From JANLTX01 sp049840835 (lineage in GTDB: Bacteria; Armatimonadota; Armatimonadia; Armatimonadales; Armatimonadaceae), in assembly GCA_049840835.1 (NCBI GenBank), contig JASGJG010000001.1, positions 62,001 through 126,000 of the forward strand: DNA of 64,000 nt, given 5' to 3'. The translations under genes and the position numbers were made by a program. Under the pieces are notes generated by a model that saw only the letters and a list, made by a program, of their open reading frames with translations, was not told the origin of the DNA and made no database searches. Positions within the stretch are counted from its first letter, which is position 1. Each line of letters begins with the position of its first letter. Positions 1-9,065 of the stretch are shown piece after piece.

Positions 1-2
1 AA

Positions 3-599
3 GCTGCTACCAGCTTTCTTTTAGAAGACGAGGCTCTCACGCCGAGTCAGCGTCGCTCCATAGCGCGGGCAGATACCACGGCAGATCGGGCGAATCGCCT
101 GGTCAGTGACCTGCTTCTACTTGCCCGCACCGAAAACGGTGCACTCAAGGTCTCCCAAAAAGAAATCAGCCTGACATCTCTACTCACCGAGGTAGTTACC
201 GATGCCGAAGCGACTCACACCGGACCGCATGCCCCAATAACTCTCTCTGTTCCCGAAACCGCCCGGCTCACCACGGACCCGGATCTCCTGCGCCGCCTGG
301 TAAGCAACCTGCTCTGCAACGCCCTGCGCCATACTCCGGAAACAGGCTCTGTTATCGTCCGGTGGGAGAGTGGCACTCTCACTGTAGCGGATACTGGCGA
401 AGGCATCCCTGCCGAGGCGTTACCCCGTATCGGTGAGCCCTTCTTCCGCCCGGACTCATCCCGCGCCCGCTCTGGTGGCGGAGCGGGATTGGGACTGGCT
501 ATCTGTAAAGAAATCGCTCACGCGCTTGGCAGCAATTTAGAGATTCAGAGTGAGCAGGGAAAAGGCACCACAGTCACTATCGCTCTGCGCGAGTCCTGA
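3..599 (+). CDS. Sensor histidine kinase, C-terminal part (5' end outside window)
   Basis: The frame is open from the window edge to the TGA at 597-599, so about 198 C-terminal residues are visible. They form the end of the dimerisation helix (DRANRLVSDLLLLARTENG) followed by a HATPase_c domain. The N box is LVSNLLCNALRHTP, the G1 box VADTGEGIP, an F-box region is at PFFRPD, and the G2 box is GGAGLGLAIC. The phospho-accepting His lies upstream of the visible part or is cut off. The family autophosphorylates and passes phosphate to a response regulator, here probably encoded further upstream. The membrane sensor part cannot be seen, so the signal is unknown. Confidence 0.9.
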   Translation, partial: AATSFLLEDEALTPSQRRSIARADTTADRANRLVSDLLLLARTENGALKVSQKEISLTSLLTEVVTDAEATHTGPHAPITLSVPETARLTTDPDLLRRLVSNLLCNALRHTPETGSVIVRWESGTLTVADTGEGIPAEALPRIGEPFFRPDSSRARSGGGAGLGLAICKEIAHALGSNLEIQSEQGKGTTVTIALRES

Positions 600-601
600 A
601 C

Positions 602-1495
602 CTATGCCCTTGGGGAAAAACGCTCTCGGTAGGCCGTAGCGCTCAGGCCAAAATGCGTGCGGAAGCGGCGAGCGAAGAGATTGGGGTCGGCAATGCCGAC
701 TTGCTCCGCGATTTCCTTGATGTTCAATTGAGTACGCAGTAGCAGGCTGGCGGCTAGCTCCAGGCGGGCGCGGGCGACATAGGCAAGCGGCGCCAGCCCA
801 GTAGCCGCTTTAAAGAGCCGGGCCAGATAGCTTTTCTCCAGATTGGCTGTATCTGCCAGGCGCGGCAGACTCCATTCTCGTGCTGGGTCTGCCTCGATAC
901 GGGCCAGCAGGCTCTGAATCGCCGGGTGCAGGGTCTTGCTCTCTGCGGCTTCCGGGGCAGGCGCCACAGCGCGGGCCAGTCCGGCCAGGAACTGTATCAG
1001 CAGGCCGATTTTCTCAAAGCCATCCAGCGGATCGTTGCTCTCAGACAGTGCCCGAATCGCCTCCAGGCGCGCCTGACTCACGGAGAGAGTGTCTGGCTCT
1101 AGTTGAAACGCCAGAATCCCCCCGGCAGCCAGCGGGCCTGCTACCAGCAAATGGTGAATCGTCGGCTCGGTGAGCAGTCCGGCTAATTCGCGCCGGAGCA
1201 ATCCGAACCCAAAGCACCCATTGTAGACAATCAGATCCTGGCAGTTCTCAAAGGTATGCCAGGCGCCGGGGCGTAGCAAAAAAGCGTCTCCGGCCTGGAG
1301 TGACTGCACGCCCCGCGCCGTGCGATGAGTACCGGAGCCCCCTAAAATGAGCACCGCCTCCACGAAGTCATGGTCATGCGAGACCAGGTCGCCAGTGACC
1401 TGATGTACGCTGGCAGTAATGGGCAAGTGTCGGGCGGAAAACAGCGTCCGCCCGGTATATCGGGTCCGCCTCGCCATAAATCTACTGTATCGCAA
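602..1495 (-). CDS. AraC-family transcriptional regulator with cupin sensor domain
   Basis: This 297-residue protein has an N-terminal AraC-binding cupin-like domain (about 20-130; HDHDFVEAVLILGGSG and LLRPGAWHTF match the sugar-binding cupin pattern). A C-terminal double helix-turn-helix follows (about 195-295), including IKEIAEQVGIADPNLFARRF and a terminal FGLSATAYR. It lies divergent from the PhyH dioxygenase gene at 1548 with only about 52 bp between the starts, so it probably controls that gene and itself from the shared region. A Met at residue 7 (MARRTRY) is an alternative start. AraC/PhyH pairs of this kind are common in carbohydrate-using bacteria; the ligand is unknown. Confidence 0.88.
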   Translation of the reverse strand: MRYSRFMARRTRYTGRTLFSARHLPITASVHQVTGDLVSHDHDFVEAVLILGGSGTHRTARGVQSLQAGDAFLLRPGAWHTFENCQDLIVYNGCFGFGLLRRELAGLLTEPTIHHLLVAGPLAAGGILAFQLEPDTLSVSQARLEAIRALSESNDPLDGFEKIGLLIQFLAGLARAVAPAPEAAESKTLHPAIQSLLARIEADPAREWSLPRLADTANLEKSYLARLFKAATGLAPLAYVARARLELAASLLLRTQLNIKEIAEQVGIADPNLFARRFRTHFGLSATAYRERFSPRA

Positions 1496-1547
1496 AAAGT
1501 CAATTTTGTGCTAACAGGCGTTGGTTTTTCCTGGCTACACTTCGTTT

Positions 1548-2279
1548 ATGCAACCGACCCCTGAGCAGATTTCAAGCTACCGTGAGCGTGGCTTTGTGAA
1601 AATCGAGAATGTTATCTCCCGCGAAGAAGCGCTGCACTTCCGCGAGGTCGCTATCGCCTACACTAAGGCGCATCCCAGCCTCTCTAACCGCCCTGTCTTC
1701 GACCAGTTTGTGAACTGCTGGACCCAAGACGAAGGCATGAAAGCAATCACCCTTCACCCAAACATTGCGCGTGTGGCAACCGAGCTGGCGGGCGAACCGC
1801 TCCGACTCTGGCATGACCAGATTCTGATAAAGCAGCCGCATAATAACGCACCGACCGAGTTCCATCAGGACCAGCCCTATTGGCCCCATGCGACCTCTCT
1901 TCAGCCTATCTCTTGCTGGCTAGCCCTGGGGGATGTTTCGGTGGAGTGCGGCTGCATGACTTTTCTACCTGGCTCGCACAAGCGCACCGATCTGCCTGCG
2001 CAAAACCTGAGCGATGGTCGCTCCCTATTCGCTCTCGCCCCGGAGTTTGAGTGGCAAGAGCGTATTACCCAGCCCCTCAAAGCGGGTGACTGCACGTTCC
2101 ATCATGGGCGCTGCGCTCATATGGCGACCCCGAATTTCACGGATGAAGCACGTGTGGCGCATATCATCATCTTCATGCCCCGCACCACGACCTACAATGG
2201 CAAGCCACATGTCGTCACTGACCCGGCAGGGCTGAGTGTCGGTGAACCCATTGCTGGAGAGCTATTCCCCGAGGTGTGA
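1548..2279 (+). CDS. Phytanoyl-CoA dioxygenase (PhyH) family protein
   Basis: The reading frame opens at 1521, but ATG at 1548 (MQPTPEQISSYRERGF) is the natural PhyH start and gives 243 residues. The Fe(II)/2-oxoglutarate facial triad is visible: HxD in FHQDQPYWPH and the distal His in the region HHGRCAHMATPN. The segment CWLALGDVSVECGCMTFLPG, with the following SHKR, is the usual core strand of the family. It probably hydroxylates a small molecule; the substrate cannot be read from sequence. It lies divergent from the AraC regulator, and its stop overlaps the next start (TGATG), so the two downstream products are probably coupled. Confidence 0.87.
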   Translation: MQPTPEQISSYRERGFVKIENVISREEALHFREVAIAYTKAHPSLSNRPVFDQFVNCWTQDEGMKAITLHPNIARVATELAGEPLRLWHDQILIKQPHNNAPTEFHQDQPYWPHATSLQPISCWLALGDVSVECGCMTFLPGSHKRTDLPAQNLSDGRSLFALAPEFEWQERITQPLKAGDCTFHHGRCAHMATPNFTDEARVAHIIIFMPRTTTYNGKPHVVTDPAGLSVGEPIAGELFPEV

Positions 2280-3442
2280 TGCGTCGCAAGACATCGCAAG
2301 AAGAATACGAAGAGTGGCTACGAACGCGCCCGCCAGACCCACCCGAGTGGGCGCGTATTGTAGAGAACGAGTGGTTTTTCCAGCCACCCGATATCGTTCG
2401 TACGCCAGAGGAGGCATTGCAGCTATTCGGGCATATTCTGTGGGGATGGATTCCTTTCCACAACGAAAATCGGTCTCTCAAGGCGGCGGACATAGTGCTG
2501 GCGGAGTATGTTCGCCAGCACCCTTCCCTGTTGGCCGAGTGGTTGACGCAGCCTACAATCCAAGAGCAACTAGCCTTTGCTCAAACCAGAGAGGATGCGC
2601 AGAAGCGGGCCAATCACCAGATCATTGGTGGTATGCCTGAGTCTTTGCTAGTGCGCCTTTTTCAGTATGCTGCGCCAGAAGAAAGCGCCTTATTGGGGCA
2701 CACTATTCAGGCATCGGATGCCATGGCGCTATTTGAGGGAATGATACTCACAGTGCATGCTGGTCATCAAGGCCTGCCGTTCGGGTGGATAGGCCTTCCT
2801 TTTGGTTTGTCCTACAAAATTGCCACTACACTTCCTCTCTCTGCTATTCCTGAGTTGCGCGCCCGGCTAAACGGGCAGGTATCTGCAAGTCTTCTAGATG
2901 CTCTGGAAGGACTTATTAGTATCAGTACTGGTACCTATTTACTTCCTGCGTTGCTTCCTGCGGATAAAGAACTAGTGTGTCTCTCCGCAGACGAAATCGC
3001 GAGTAAACTTGCCGCCTATCCTGGATTGTCTGTAGAGGCATTTCATCAGAGGCTTGTCCGCCATAATTTCCTGAGTGAAGATGAGCATATTGGTAGTGTC
3101 ATCTTACGAGATGTGAAAATATTGCAGCACATGGGAGTTGACAGGAAAACACTTGTAAGCACCCTCAAAGAAATTATCCGGAAAAAACGCTATAGTGCCT
3201 GTAAGGCAAAGGTGGTGTATTACGCTGGTCATCACTCAGACCCTTTTCATAAAGATGACACCTATTATCTCAGCAGAGAGAGGTGTGGTTCAGCAGATGT
3301 TCTTCTAAAAAGGTCAGGCTTTCCGCAGGTACGAATCAGTGATATGGCGCCCTATCTGATTCGACGCGCTTGCTTTTTCGAAGGGAATGTGCCCTATAGA
3401 GCAGATCCGGAGATACTGTGTGCTATGCTGGGATTGACATAA
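2279..3442 (+). CDS. Hypothetical protein, 387 aa
   Basis: I do not recognise this protein. The ATG at 2279 overlaps the PhyH stop codon (TGATG), suggesting translational coupling. The N-terminus is charged and acidic (EEYEEWLRTRPPDPPEWARI). A hydrophobic Gly-rich stretch near residues 160-185 (GHQGLPFGWIGLPFGLSYK) is too irregular for a clear membrane helix. The C-terminal third is basic with scattered His and Cys but no CxxC pair. No signal peptide or catalytic motif is evident. Its position directly behind PhyH may be only positional. Confidence 0.7.
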   Translation: MRRKTSQEEYEEWLRTRPPDPPEWARIVENEWFFQPPDIVRTPEEALQLFGHILWGWIPFHNENRSLKAADIVLAEYVRQHPSLLAEWLTQPTIQEQLAFAQTREDAQKRANHQIIGGMPESLLVRLFQYAAPEESALLGHTIQASDAMALFEGMILTVHAGHQGLPFGWIGLPFGLSYKIATTLPLSAIPELRARLNGQVSASLLDALEGLISISTGTYLLPALLPADKELVCLSADEIASKLAAYPGLSVEAFHQRLVRHNFLSEDEHIGSVILRDVKILQHMGVDRKTLVSTLKEIIRKKRYSACKAKVVYYAGHHSDPFHKDDTYYLSRERCGSADVLLKRSGFPQVRISDMAPYLIRRACFFEGNVPYRADPEILCAMLGLT

Positions 3443-3506
3443 TGCAACTTGACTAAAACAGCAAGCAGGGTTATATTTCATCATCTTTTAGTACTGAGGG
3501 TAGCGT

Positions 3507-4223
3507 ATGTCTATGGGATGTGGGTGTCTAATGATTGCTGGCACCATATGCTTTCTGGGAGCGGGGTGCAAAGGACTCGCTGATTCGGCAAAATTTAAAA
3601 AACCGGTCACTATGAGCTGCGAGCAGTTTTTAAATAATTCCCCAAAAGAAGGCTGGTACAAAGTTACGGGTTGTATTGCTTCTCTGCCGGATGGGGCCTA
3701 TGAGACCATAAAATTTGGAGACTCGAAGCCAGATCCGAAACATCCCAATATTTCCAATGTTTGGATTCCTCTCTATCCGGTGGATCAATCCAAGGTCAAT
3801 AAGTCTCTGGCCGGGAAGACCTCTGTTTTGCTGAAATCGAATCGTCCAGACTTCATCAATATCTCCGAGGAGATGGCTAAGCTGGAAGCCAGTGAGACAG
3901 ATGAAGCAAAGCTACAAAAGAAGATGCTGGCATTCCTGGAAAAGAATGAAAAGAAACTTGTCTTTAAGAGGGATTTTCAGGGAATGGTGGAGGCAGGTTT
4001 TGATTTAAGCGAATCAGAGCATGCTGAGATTGCCAAACTGCAGGAGGATGACTTGAGCCCCAATTTTGTCGTCCTAAAAGAAGGGGCCTCACCGCCGACA
4101 CCCATAGCCGCTATAGGAGAGATTATTCTGGGCATATTATGTGGCCTGGGAAGCCTTGTCATGGGGATAGGGATGTTTACCCCGAACCAGAAACAGCAAG
4201 AGCCACTAGCCGACAATCGATAG
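3507..4223 (+). CDS. Putative membrane-anchored hypothetical protein
   Basis: The 238-residue protein starts with a short hydrophobic, Cys-containing segment (MGCGCLMIAGTICFLGAGC) that could be a lipobox (FLGAGC) or a membrane helix. A soluble middle follows with Lys/Glu-rich helices (about 125-165). A C-terminal membrane segment lies at about 200-225 (AIGEIILGILCGLGSLVMGI), and the tail is polar. This fits the bacterial layout in which a soluble domain sits between two membrane anchors. No family is recognised. Its 3' end overlaps the convergent HslV-like frame by about 47 bp. Confidence 0.65.
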   Translation: MSMGCGCLMIAGTICFLGAGCKGLADSAKFKKPVTMSCEQFLNNSPKEGWYKVTGCIASLPDGAYETIKFGDSKPDPKHPNISNVWIPLYPVDQSKVNKSLAGKTSVLLKSNRPDFINISEEMAKLEASETDEAKLQKKMLAFLEKNEKKLVFKRDFQGMVEAGFDLSESEHAEIAKLQEDDLSPNFVVLKEGASPPTPIAAIGEIILGILCGLGSLVMGIGMFTPNQKQQEPLADNR

Positions 4224-4757
4224 GCGCAGCGGTGGCTTCATCGAATTCGCAGGCGGCTTGAACTCCTAAGCGGGCCAGGGCTTCGGCAGAAAGCTTGCGT
4301 TTCTCGGCGGACCACATGGCGCCCATAGCGAAGTAGCCGCCGCTGCCCGTGGCATAGAAGCGGGAGAACTGCTGAACTGTACGCAGAGCGCTGGCTCCGT
4401 AGATGCCGTAGGGAGAGGCAATCAGGCAATCCAGGCGGGTGGACTCCACAGAGTCATCGTCTTCCTCGTCGGGTTTCAAGTAATAGTCGTCTTTAAGCGC
4501 TTTGTGCAGCTTGGTCCAGAATCGGAAAACAGCCAGCGGACTATCGAAGACCGGGGGCTTCTTAGCGTAGAGAAATAGTCCGCCAGCATCAGCTTGCCTG
4601 TGGTCGTGCCTGTGACTCCGATGTAGTTCTCGCCGAGCGGCAGAATCTTGTGGTGGTTGACCACATAGGCGGCGCTGTCTCGAATTCCGCCAGTTGTCAG
4701 TGTGTCCGACGCGATGGCGGCGTAGCCATCGCGTACGACCACGGTTACTGTTGACAT
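4177..4757 (-). pseudogene. HslV/proteasome-like Ntn hydrolase, disrupted by one frameshift
   Basis: Two overlapping frames together make one HslV-like peptidase of about 193 residues. The first begins MSTVTVVVRDGYAAIASDTL, matching the N-terminal nucleophile strand of HslV; Ser2 or Thr3 would be the nucleophile after Met removal. The second contains YATGSGGYFAMGAM, matching the conserved GSGG-A-A helix of the family. Reading through needs one extra T in the TTT run near 4571-4575, which restores DYFLYAKKPPVFDSP. This could be a base-calling error or a true null mutation. No hslU neighbour is present; two small genes lie just upstream on the same strand. Confidence 0.6.
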
Positions 4758-4766
4758 GTAGTAGAT

Positions 4767-5156
4767 TTAGCCGAGCTTTACCAGAAGACCTTTACCCTGC
4801 GCAGCACGGAGCATAGTGGCAGCACGAAGAATTCGCTCATGGTTCAGGGCATCATTATTCGCGGCGTCTTCCAGTAGTGGCAGGTTCTTCGCCACAGTAG
4901 CGGCAGACTGCGTGTACCAGCCAGAAAAGCCAGGGACTTCTGCCCCGGTCAGAAAGGCGACACCTTCGGGAAAAGCCTCAGCCAGCGCTGTGCGGGTGGC
5001 GCTGAAGTCAGAGCCCAGTCCGATGTCCGCAGAGGCTTCATAAAGACTACGCAGAGTTTTTTCGGCATCGGCGAACTCTATCTCGTTGTCCAGCAGCGGG
5101 GTGTAGAGTGTCTTCTGATAGGCGGCTTCATCAAACGCCCAGGCATGGTGTGTCAT
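4767..5156 (-). CDS. Hypothetical protein, 129 aa, in operon with HslV-like gene
   Basis: A soluble Ala/Leu/Glu-rich, mostly helical protein with no signal peptide and no recognised domain. Notable segments are WAFDEAAYQKTLYTPLLDNE at the N-terminus and GWYTQSAATVAKNLPLLEDA in the middle. It starts right after the stop of the upstream lipoprotein-like gene and ends 9 bp before the HslV-like start, so the three probably form one transcript. An accessory role for the HslV-like peptidase is only an inference from position. Confidence 0.6.
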   Translation of the reverse strand: MTHHAWAFDEAAYQKTLYTPLLDNEIEFADAEKTLRSLYEASADIGLGSDFSATRTALAEAFPEGVAFLTGAEVPGFSGWYTQSAATVAKNLPLLEDAANNDALNHERILRAATMLRAAQGKGLLVKLG

Positions 5157-5586
5157 CTATTGTCCTTCTTTCAGTTCCTCTAAATGGAATCCCTCTAGCC
5201 ACGCACGGCGCTGTGAGTCCGAGATAGACGGATCCATGGCAGTCGCTTCTACTTTGAAGCGTTTCTTATAGAGCAGCGCCAGCCCGCCTCCCATGCTGGT
5301 GGGCACTGCCGGACATCCCAGCACTTTCTGGGATGCTGTATCGAACATCGCTCGTTGCTCGGAAGATTCCAGTAGGTCCTCTATGATCAACATGCCCACC
5401 AGTTTCCCATTTTTCGTAATGTGTTGGTTTACCAGACCCGGTCGTGCCCGGAACTCCGTTGTGGAATAAGGCGTCGTAAGGACAGGAAAAGCTCCCCGTA
5501 ACCGCTCTACGGATAACAGTGCTGGCGGGGTTGCACTTAGGACAGCCGAAAAGTAGAAGGAGACCCAGAAGAAGTGCTTCTCGCAT
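5157..5586 (-). pseudogene. Putative lipoprotein, disrupted by one frameshift
   Basis: The ATG at 5586 gives a clear lipoprotein signal (MREALLLGLLLLFGCPKC), but this frame then runs into low-quality sequence. The +1 frame reads a convincing protein, including RLRGAFPVLTTPYSTTEFRA, a strand segment HITKNGKLVGMLIIEDLLE and SMGGGLALLYKKRFKVEATA, down to the stop at 5157. Removing one base from the C4 run (GGGG on the plus strand, 5527-5530) joins the parts into about 142 residues. The open reading from 5399 alone would be a cytoplasmic fragment. It is the first gene of the cluster with the HslV-like frame. Function unknown. Confidence 0.5.
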
Positions 5587-5634
5587 TACCTATCCAAGCT
5601 ACCATAGTTACTAGCGATACGATAGGATACCCCC

Positions 5635-6939
5635 GTGTCCTCTGACCTTTCCACCGCGCAGCTCTTAGCCGACCTCCAGCATCGAGATCGGCAAATAGAG
5701 GCTATTCGGCGAACCAGTGACGCGCTTTTCTCGCACCCCAGCGTAGAGGCTATGGTGGAGGCGACTCTGCGAATCGCGCTCGATGTCCTTCGGGCCGACG
5801 CCGGTACTGTCTTCCTGCACGATGTACCTACCGATTCCCTGGTCTTTCGCTATGTGATCGGCGGAGCCGCCGACCAGCTTATGGGGCAGGCGATTCCCCG
5901 CGCCCAGGGTGGTGTAGCCTGGACCGTGTTCGAGACCGGTAAGGCAGATCTGGTAGCCGATGTCACTCAGCGTGGTGACTTCAACAAAGAGGTCGATAAG
6001 AAAACGGGCTACCACACACAGTCTATGATGACTGTGCCGGTAAAGCGCGCAGGCGGTTCCGCTATCGGGGTGATGCAGGTTCTCAATGCGCGAGTAGATT
6101 TCGATCAACACGACTTAGAGGTTCTGGAGGTGCTCTGTGCGCAGGCAGCAACCGGAATCGAGCATGCCCGATTGGTCGAAGCGCAGAAGGGCGCGGAGAT
6201 AGGCAATCGTGTCGGAGAGATCGCGCACGATATCAAGAACATGATGACTCCTATCGAAACCGGGGTCCTGACCCTGGAGCCGATGCTCAGTGATTGCTTC
6301 CTGGAACTCGGCTCACTGGCACAGAGCTTACCGGATGGCGATGCGATTAAGAGCGCCACAGGTGGTATCGATAGTGCTTACGGCTGGCTCCTGGGCGATA
6401 TTCTCACGGCGGCGCAACGAGTACGGCGCCGCACCGAATACATTGCCGGTATGGTCAAAGGGCAGCTTCCTCCGCCCCGTTTTGAAGTCGGAGACCTGCA
6501 TGGCTGCATTCGTGATGTCACGAAGACTCTGCGGCGTACCGCAACCGAGAAGGGGCTAACTCTGATAGAAGAGCTGGACCCGGCCATGAAGCCGCTGGCT
6601 TTCGACTACGACCGCATCTACGACGCCCTCTATAACCTGGTGAACAATGCCCTGCCGGAAACTCCGGCGGGAGGTACAGTTAGCGTAAAAACAGTGGCAC
6701 CAGGAGCAGATGGCTGGCTCACTATCGAAGTATCCGACACCGGTCGTGGTATTCCGCCCAATGTCCTGGAAAAACTCTTCACCCGTGATGCAATCTCCAC
6801 CAAAGTAGGAGGCACCGGCCTGGGAACGAGCGTGGCTGCGCGCGTGGCCAGAGAGCATGGCGGCTCCATTTCGGTGCAAAGCGAAGTGGGCAAGGGAACC
6901 ACCTTTATGATTCGATTTCCAGCGGAGCGCCCTCACTAA
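5635..6939 (+). CDS. GAF-domain sensor histidine kinase
   Basis: This 434-residue soluble kinase starts with GTG at 5635. A short coiled helix is followed by a GAF domain (about 35-180; DAGTVFLHD, VPVKRAGGSAIGVMQVLNA). The phospho-acceptor helix is VGEIAHDIKNMMTPIETG with His at about 199. The ATPase domain has an N box YNLVNNALPETP, G1 VSDTGRGIPP and G2 GGTGLGTSVA, ending KGTTFMIRFP. No membrane segment is present, so it should sense a cytoplasmic signal through GAF. No response regulator is adjacent; the next gene follows by 1 bp. Confidence 0.9.
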   Translation: MSSDLSTAQLLADLQHRDRQIEAIRRTSDALFSHPSVEAMVEATLRIALDVLRADAGTVFLHDVPTDSLVFRYVIGGAADQLMGQAIPRAQGGVAWTVFETGKADLVADVTQRGDFNKEVDKKTGYHTQSMMTVPVKRAGGSAIGVMQVLNARVDFDQHDLEVLEVLCAQAATGIEHARLVEAQKGAEIGNRVGEIAHDIKNMMTPIETGVLTLEPMLSDCFLELGSLAQSLPDGDAIKSATGGIDSAYGWLLGDILTAAQRVRRRTEYIAGMVKGQLPPPRFEVGDLHGCIRDVTKTLRRTATEKGLTLIEELDPAMKPLAFDYDRIYDALYNLVNNALPETPAGGTVSVKTVAPGADGWLTIEVSDTGRGIPPNVLEKLFTRDAISTKVGGTGLGTSVAARVAREHGGSISVQSEVGKGTTFMIRFPAERPH

Positions 6940-6940
6940 A

Positions 6941-7450
6941 ATGCGGTCCAGCCTCTCCCTACTTCGTGCCGGTATCCGCCGCCGTGATATACGCACTGCC
7001 TGTGAGTCTTGCACGGCTCCAGTTATGGTCCTTCCGCCACTCTGGGTGGCAGATGCCCTGGACACTCTGGGAGAGAAGCAAGTGACTCTGGCTGCCGGTG
7101 TGGGCTGGCCCTGGGGCTTCGCTCCCTCCGCCGCAAAAGCGGTAGAAGCGGCAACCGCCGCCGCCGATGGCGCCACAGAGCTCTGGCTCATGGTAAATCT
7201 GGGCGCTCTGGAGTCTGGCCTGGATGTGGTTGTTCTAGATGATATTCAATCCGTGCAGGATGTAGCGGGCCCGGCGGGAGCAACGATTCATGTGGTTATT
7301 CCCGATGGACTCGCCCCGCGCGACCGTGGCCGCCTGGCTCAGATGGCAGACGAGTGCGAGGTAGACGGTTTAATCGTAGGCTCCGATTTTACCGAAGAGG
7401 TCGTAACCGCGCTGAAAGAGCTGACCGAACTCCCTCTCACAAAACTCTAG
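6941..7450 (+). CDS. DeoC-like TIM-barrel protein, short and probably non-catalytic
   Basis: The 169-residue protein matches the middle of deoxyribose-phosphate aldolase: VTLAAGVGWPWGF aligns with the family's V.GFP.G strand, followed by the K..E..A...GA.E pattern (KAVEAATAAADGATELWLMV, then NLGAL). Real DeoC proteins are about 210-260 residues. The strand that carries the Schiff-base Lys in DeoC reads IHVVIPDGL here, without that Lys, and the KTSTGF region is missing. It is therefore probably a degenerate barrel with another role. It starts 1 bp after the GAF kinase stop, suggesting a shared transcript. Confidence 0.6.
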   Translation: MRSSLSLLRAGIRRRDIRTACESCTAPVMVLPPLWVADALDTLGEKQVTLAAGVGWPWGFAPSAAKAVEAATAAADGATELWLMVNLGALESGLDVVVLDDIQSVQDVAGPAGATIHVVIPDGLAPRDRGRLAQMADECEVDGLIVGSDFTEEVVTALKELTELPLTKL

Positions 7451-7458
7451 AAACGCAA

Positions 7459-8145
7459 CTAAATTATTGTGGGGCCGCTCATGGTGCCATTCGGGTGCAC
7501 CTGATACAGCTCGCGCTCTGGCCACTTCAGAGCGCTCAGTGGTCCATCGTAGGCGGCGCCCGTATCCAGGCAGACTTTGTCCGGCAGTACCAATGGCATA
7601 CCACTGGACTGAGGGGTGTGCCCGCAGATATAGAACCGCCCGGAAGGGTCTAGCTGTTTGAGTGACTGTCGGTCCCAGAGTAGGGTTTCAGCGTCGCAGT
7701 CTTCGGGGGCTATTCCTGGAGGAATCCCCGCGTGCACGAACAGCGCACCGGTAGCTGGATCTCGCCAGAAGAGCTGAAGCTGGGTAAAAAGCTCACGTAG
7801 CAGCTCGGGGCACTGCTGCCGAAACGCATCTTCCTTGGAAAGTCCTAAGGATGTGCAGGTATCGAAGCCGCCATTGCGATACCAATCATAGGGGTCGTAG
7901 TCCAATATACTGGGCCATGGTTCTCCCAGGGCAAACGCCGCCATATCTTCATGGTTGCCCCAGAGTAGTACTGCATTTTCCTGGGCCAGCGCTATCTCGA
8001 TTACTCGCGCGGAATCTGGTCCACGGTCAATATAGTCCCCTAAGAAAACAGTAGTATCGCCCGATTCACGGGGGAGCGCTTCTAGCAATCGCTCCAGCAG
8101 ATTCGCATGCCCATGTACATCCCCAATAGCCCACACACTTCCCAT
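7459..8145 (-). CDS. Metallophosphoesterase (PP1 / diadenosine tetraphosphatase type)
   Basis: Motifs of the calcineurin-like phosphoesterase fold are all present in order: GDVHG near residue 7, GDYIDRG near 37, GNHED near 63, a His in FVHAGIPP and another in YICGHTPQ. About 228 residues counted from the ATG at 8145 (MGSVWAIGDVHG). A GTG at 8166 would add seven residues of poor quality. Members hydrolyse phosphoprotein or dinucleoside polyphosphate substrates using two metals; which applies here is open. It converges with the DeoC-like gene. Confidence 0.88.
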   Translation of the reverse strand: MGSVWAIGDVHGHANLLERLLEALPRESGDTTVFLGDYIDRGPDSARVIEIALAQENAVLLWGNHEDMAAFALGEPWPSILDYDPYDWYRNGGFDTCTSLGLSKEDAFRQQCPELLRELFTQLQLFWRDPATGALFVHAGIPPGIAPEDCDAETLLWDRQSLKQLDPSGRFYICGHTPQSSGMPLVLPDKVCLDTGAAYDGPLSALKWPERELYQVHPNGTMSGPTII

Positions 8146-8171
8146 AGTAGAATTGTATCGGACCAAGTTAT

Positions 8172-9065
8172 ATGAGCCTTCTGGATGACCTTACTTCGAA
8201 AGACCCCTCCCGCATCTGGTCTGCTTCCGGCGCCATCCGAACGCTAAGAGATAGTGCGCTACTGACAGAACTGGCCATCCATCTCGAACAGATTCGCACC
8301 AGCACACAAGGAATAGACCTTGGAGGAGTGCTCCGCGCCAATTCCACGCACCTGAATTTTGCTCTGAGAAAGCTAGAGTGGGTACAAAATAGTGAGGGTT
8401 GTCTCTGTGGTCTCTATCCCTTAGATGATATGTATAATCCGAACTCGGAGGCTGGGGCGGGCAACATAACTATACTGAGCACACAATATATGGAAGGCGG
8501 TCATATAGATTTCTACAACGCGGAATGCAATGTATGTGGCACCGTTTTTCGGATATGGGAACAGGACTACCACTATCCCTGGTGGAGCTGGAGATACTCC
8601 ATTGTTCAGGAAGTTTATTTTGGCTTTCGAATACCCGTCGCGGGATGGTTTCCGGTCGATCTTAAGTTAGATAATTTCCACATATCTGAGGAAGCATCTG
8701 ATGCGATAAATGATCCCATCAGCGAGCTAATCAATCTGTTGGATTGCTGTAAAAAGCCTGGTTCGTGGGATAGTCTTGTTTATTTTTGGTTAGAGCCGGG
8801 TGGATATATTATCGAGGTATCCAAAAAGGCGGAGACTGAATTTATACAGGTTCAAATTTCCACGGGGGAAATAATTGGGAATCTTCCCTCTTCAAGGAAA
8901 ATTCTTATCTTTGTTGGCGAACTACCTGTTGCTAAACTAAAACACGCCCTTATAGAAGGCTTTGAGATGCTGTTTCGCTGCTCTGTAGATAGCGTAACAG
9001 CGTGGACTCAGGAGCCAGATTGGGCAAGCTATCGCTTACGCTTTGAGGAGCTTGTCGCTGCTTGA
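8172..9065 (+). CDS. Hypothetical protein, 297 aa
   Basis: No family is recognised. The first 75 residues are helical and HEAT-like (SASGAIRTLRDSALLTELAI). The middle is rich in aromatic residues with Cys pairs (CLCGLY, CNVCGTVF) that could bind a metal. The C-terminus has regular strands and helices. The Cys-rich module in an aromatic context resembles immunity-type or SMI1-like proteins, but this is a weak impression. It overlaps the 3' end of the convergent ABC exporter gene by 116 bp. Base use is more AT-rich than that of the neighbours. Confidence 0.65.
   Translation: MSLLDDLTSKDPSRIWSASGAIRTLRDSALLTELAIHLEQIRTSTQGIDLGGVLRANSTHLNFALRKLEWVQNSEGCLCGLYPLDDMYNPNSEAGAGNITILSTQYMEGGHIDFYNAECNVCGTVFRIWEQDYHYPWWSWRYSIVQEVYFGFRIPVAGWFPVDLKLDNFHISEEASDAINDPISELINLLDCCKKPGSWDSLVYFWLEPGGYIIEVSKKAETEFIQVQISTGEIIGNLPSSRKILIFVGELPVAKLKHALIEGFEMLFRCSVDSVTAWTQEPDWASYRLRFEELVAA

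Noticed and set aside
880..1564. Plus-strand open frames over the AraC regulator
   Set aside because: No domain content and poor starts; they shadow a well-supported minus-strand gene.
4571..4575. Programmed ribosomal frameshift in the HslV-like gene
   Set aside because: The TTT run is short and not a canonical slippery heptamer with a downstream structure, and similar shifts occur in unrelated genes of the window.
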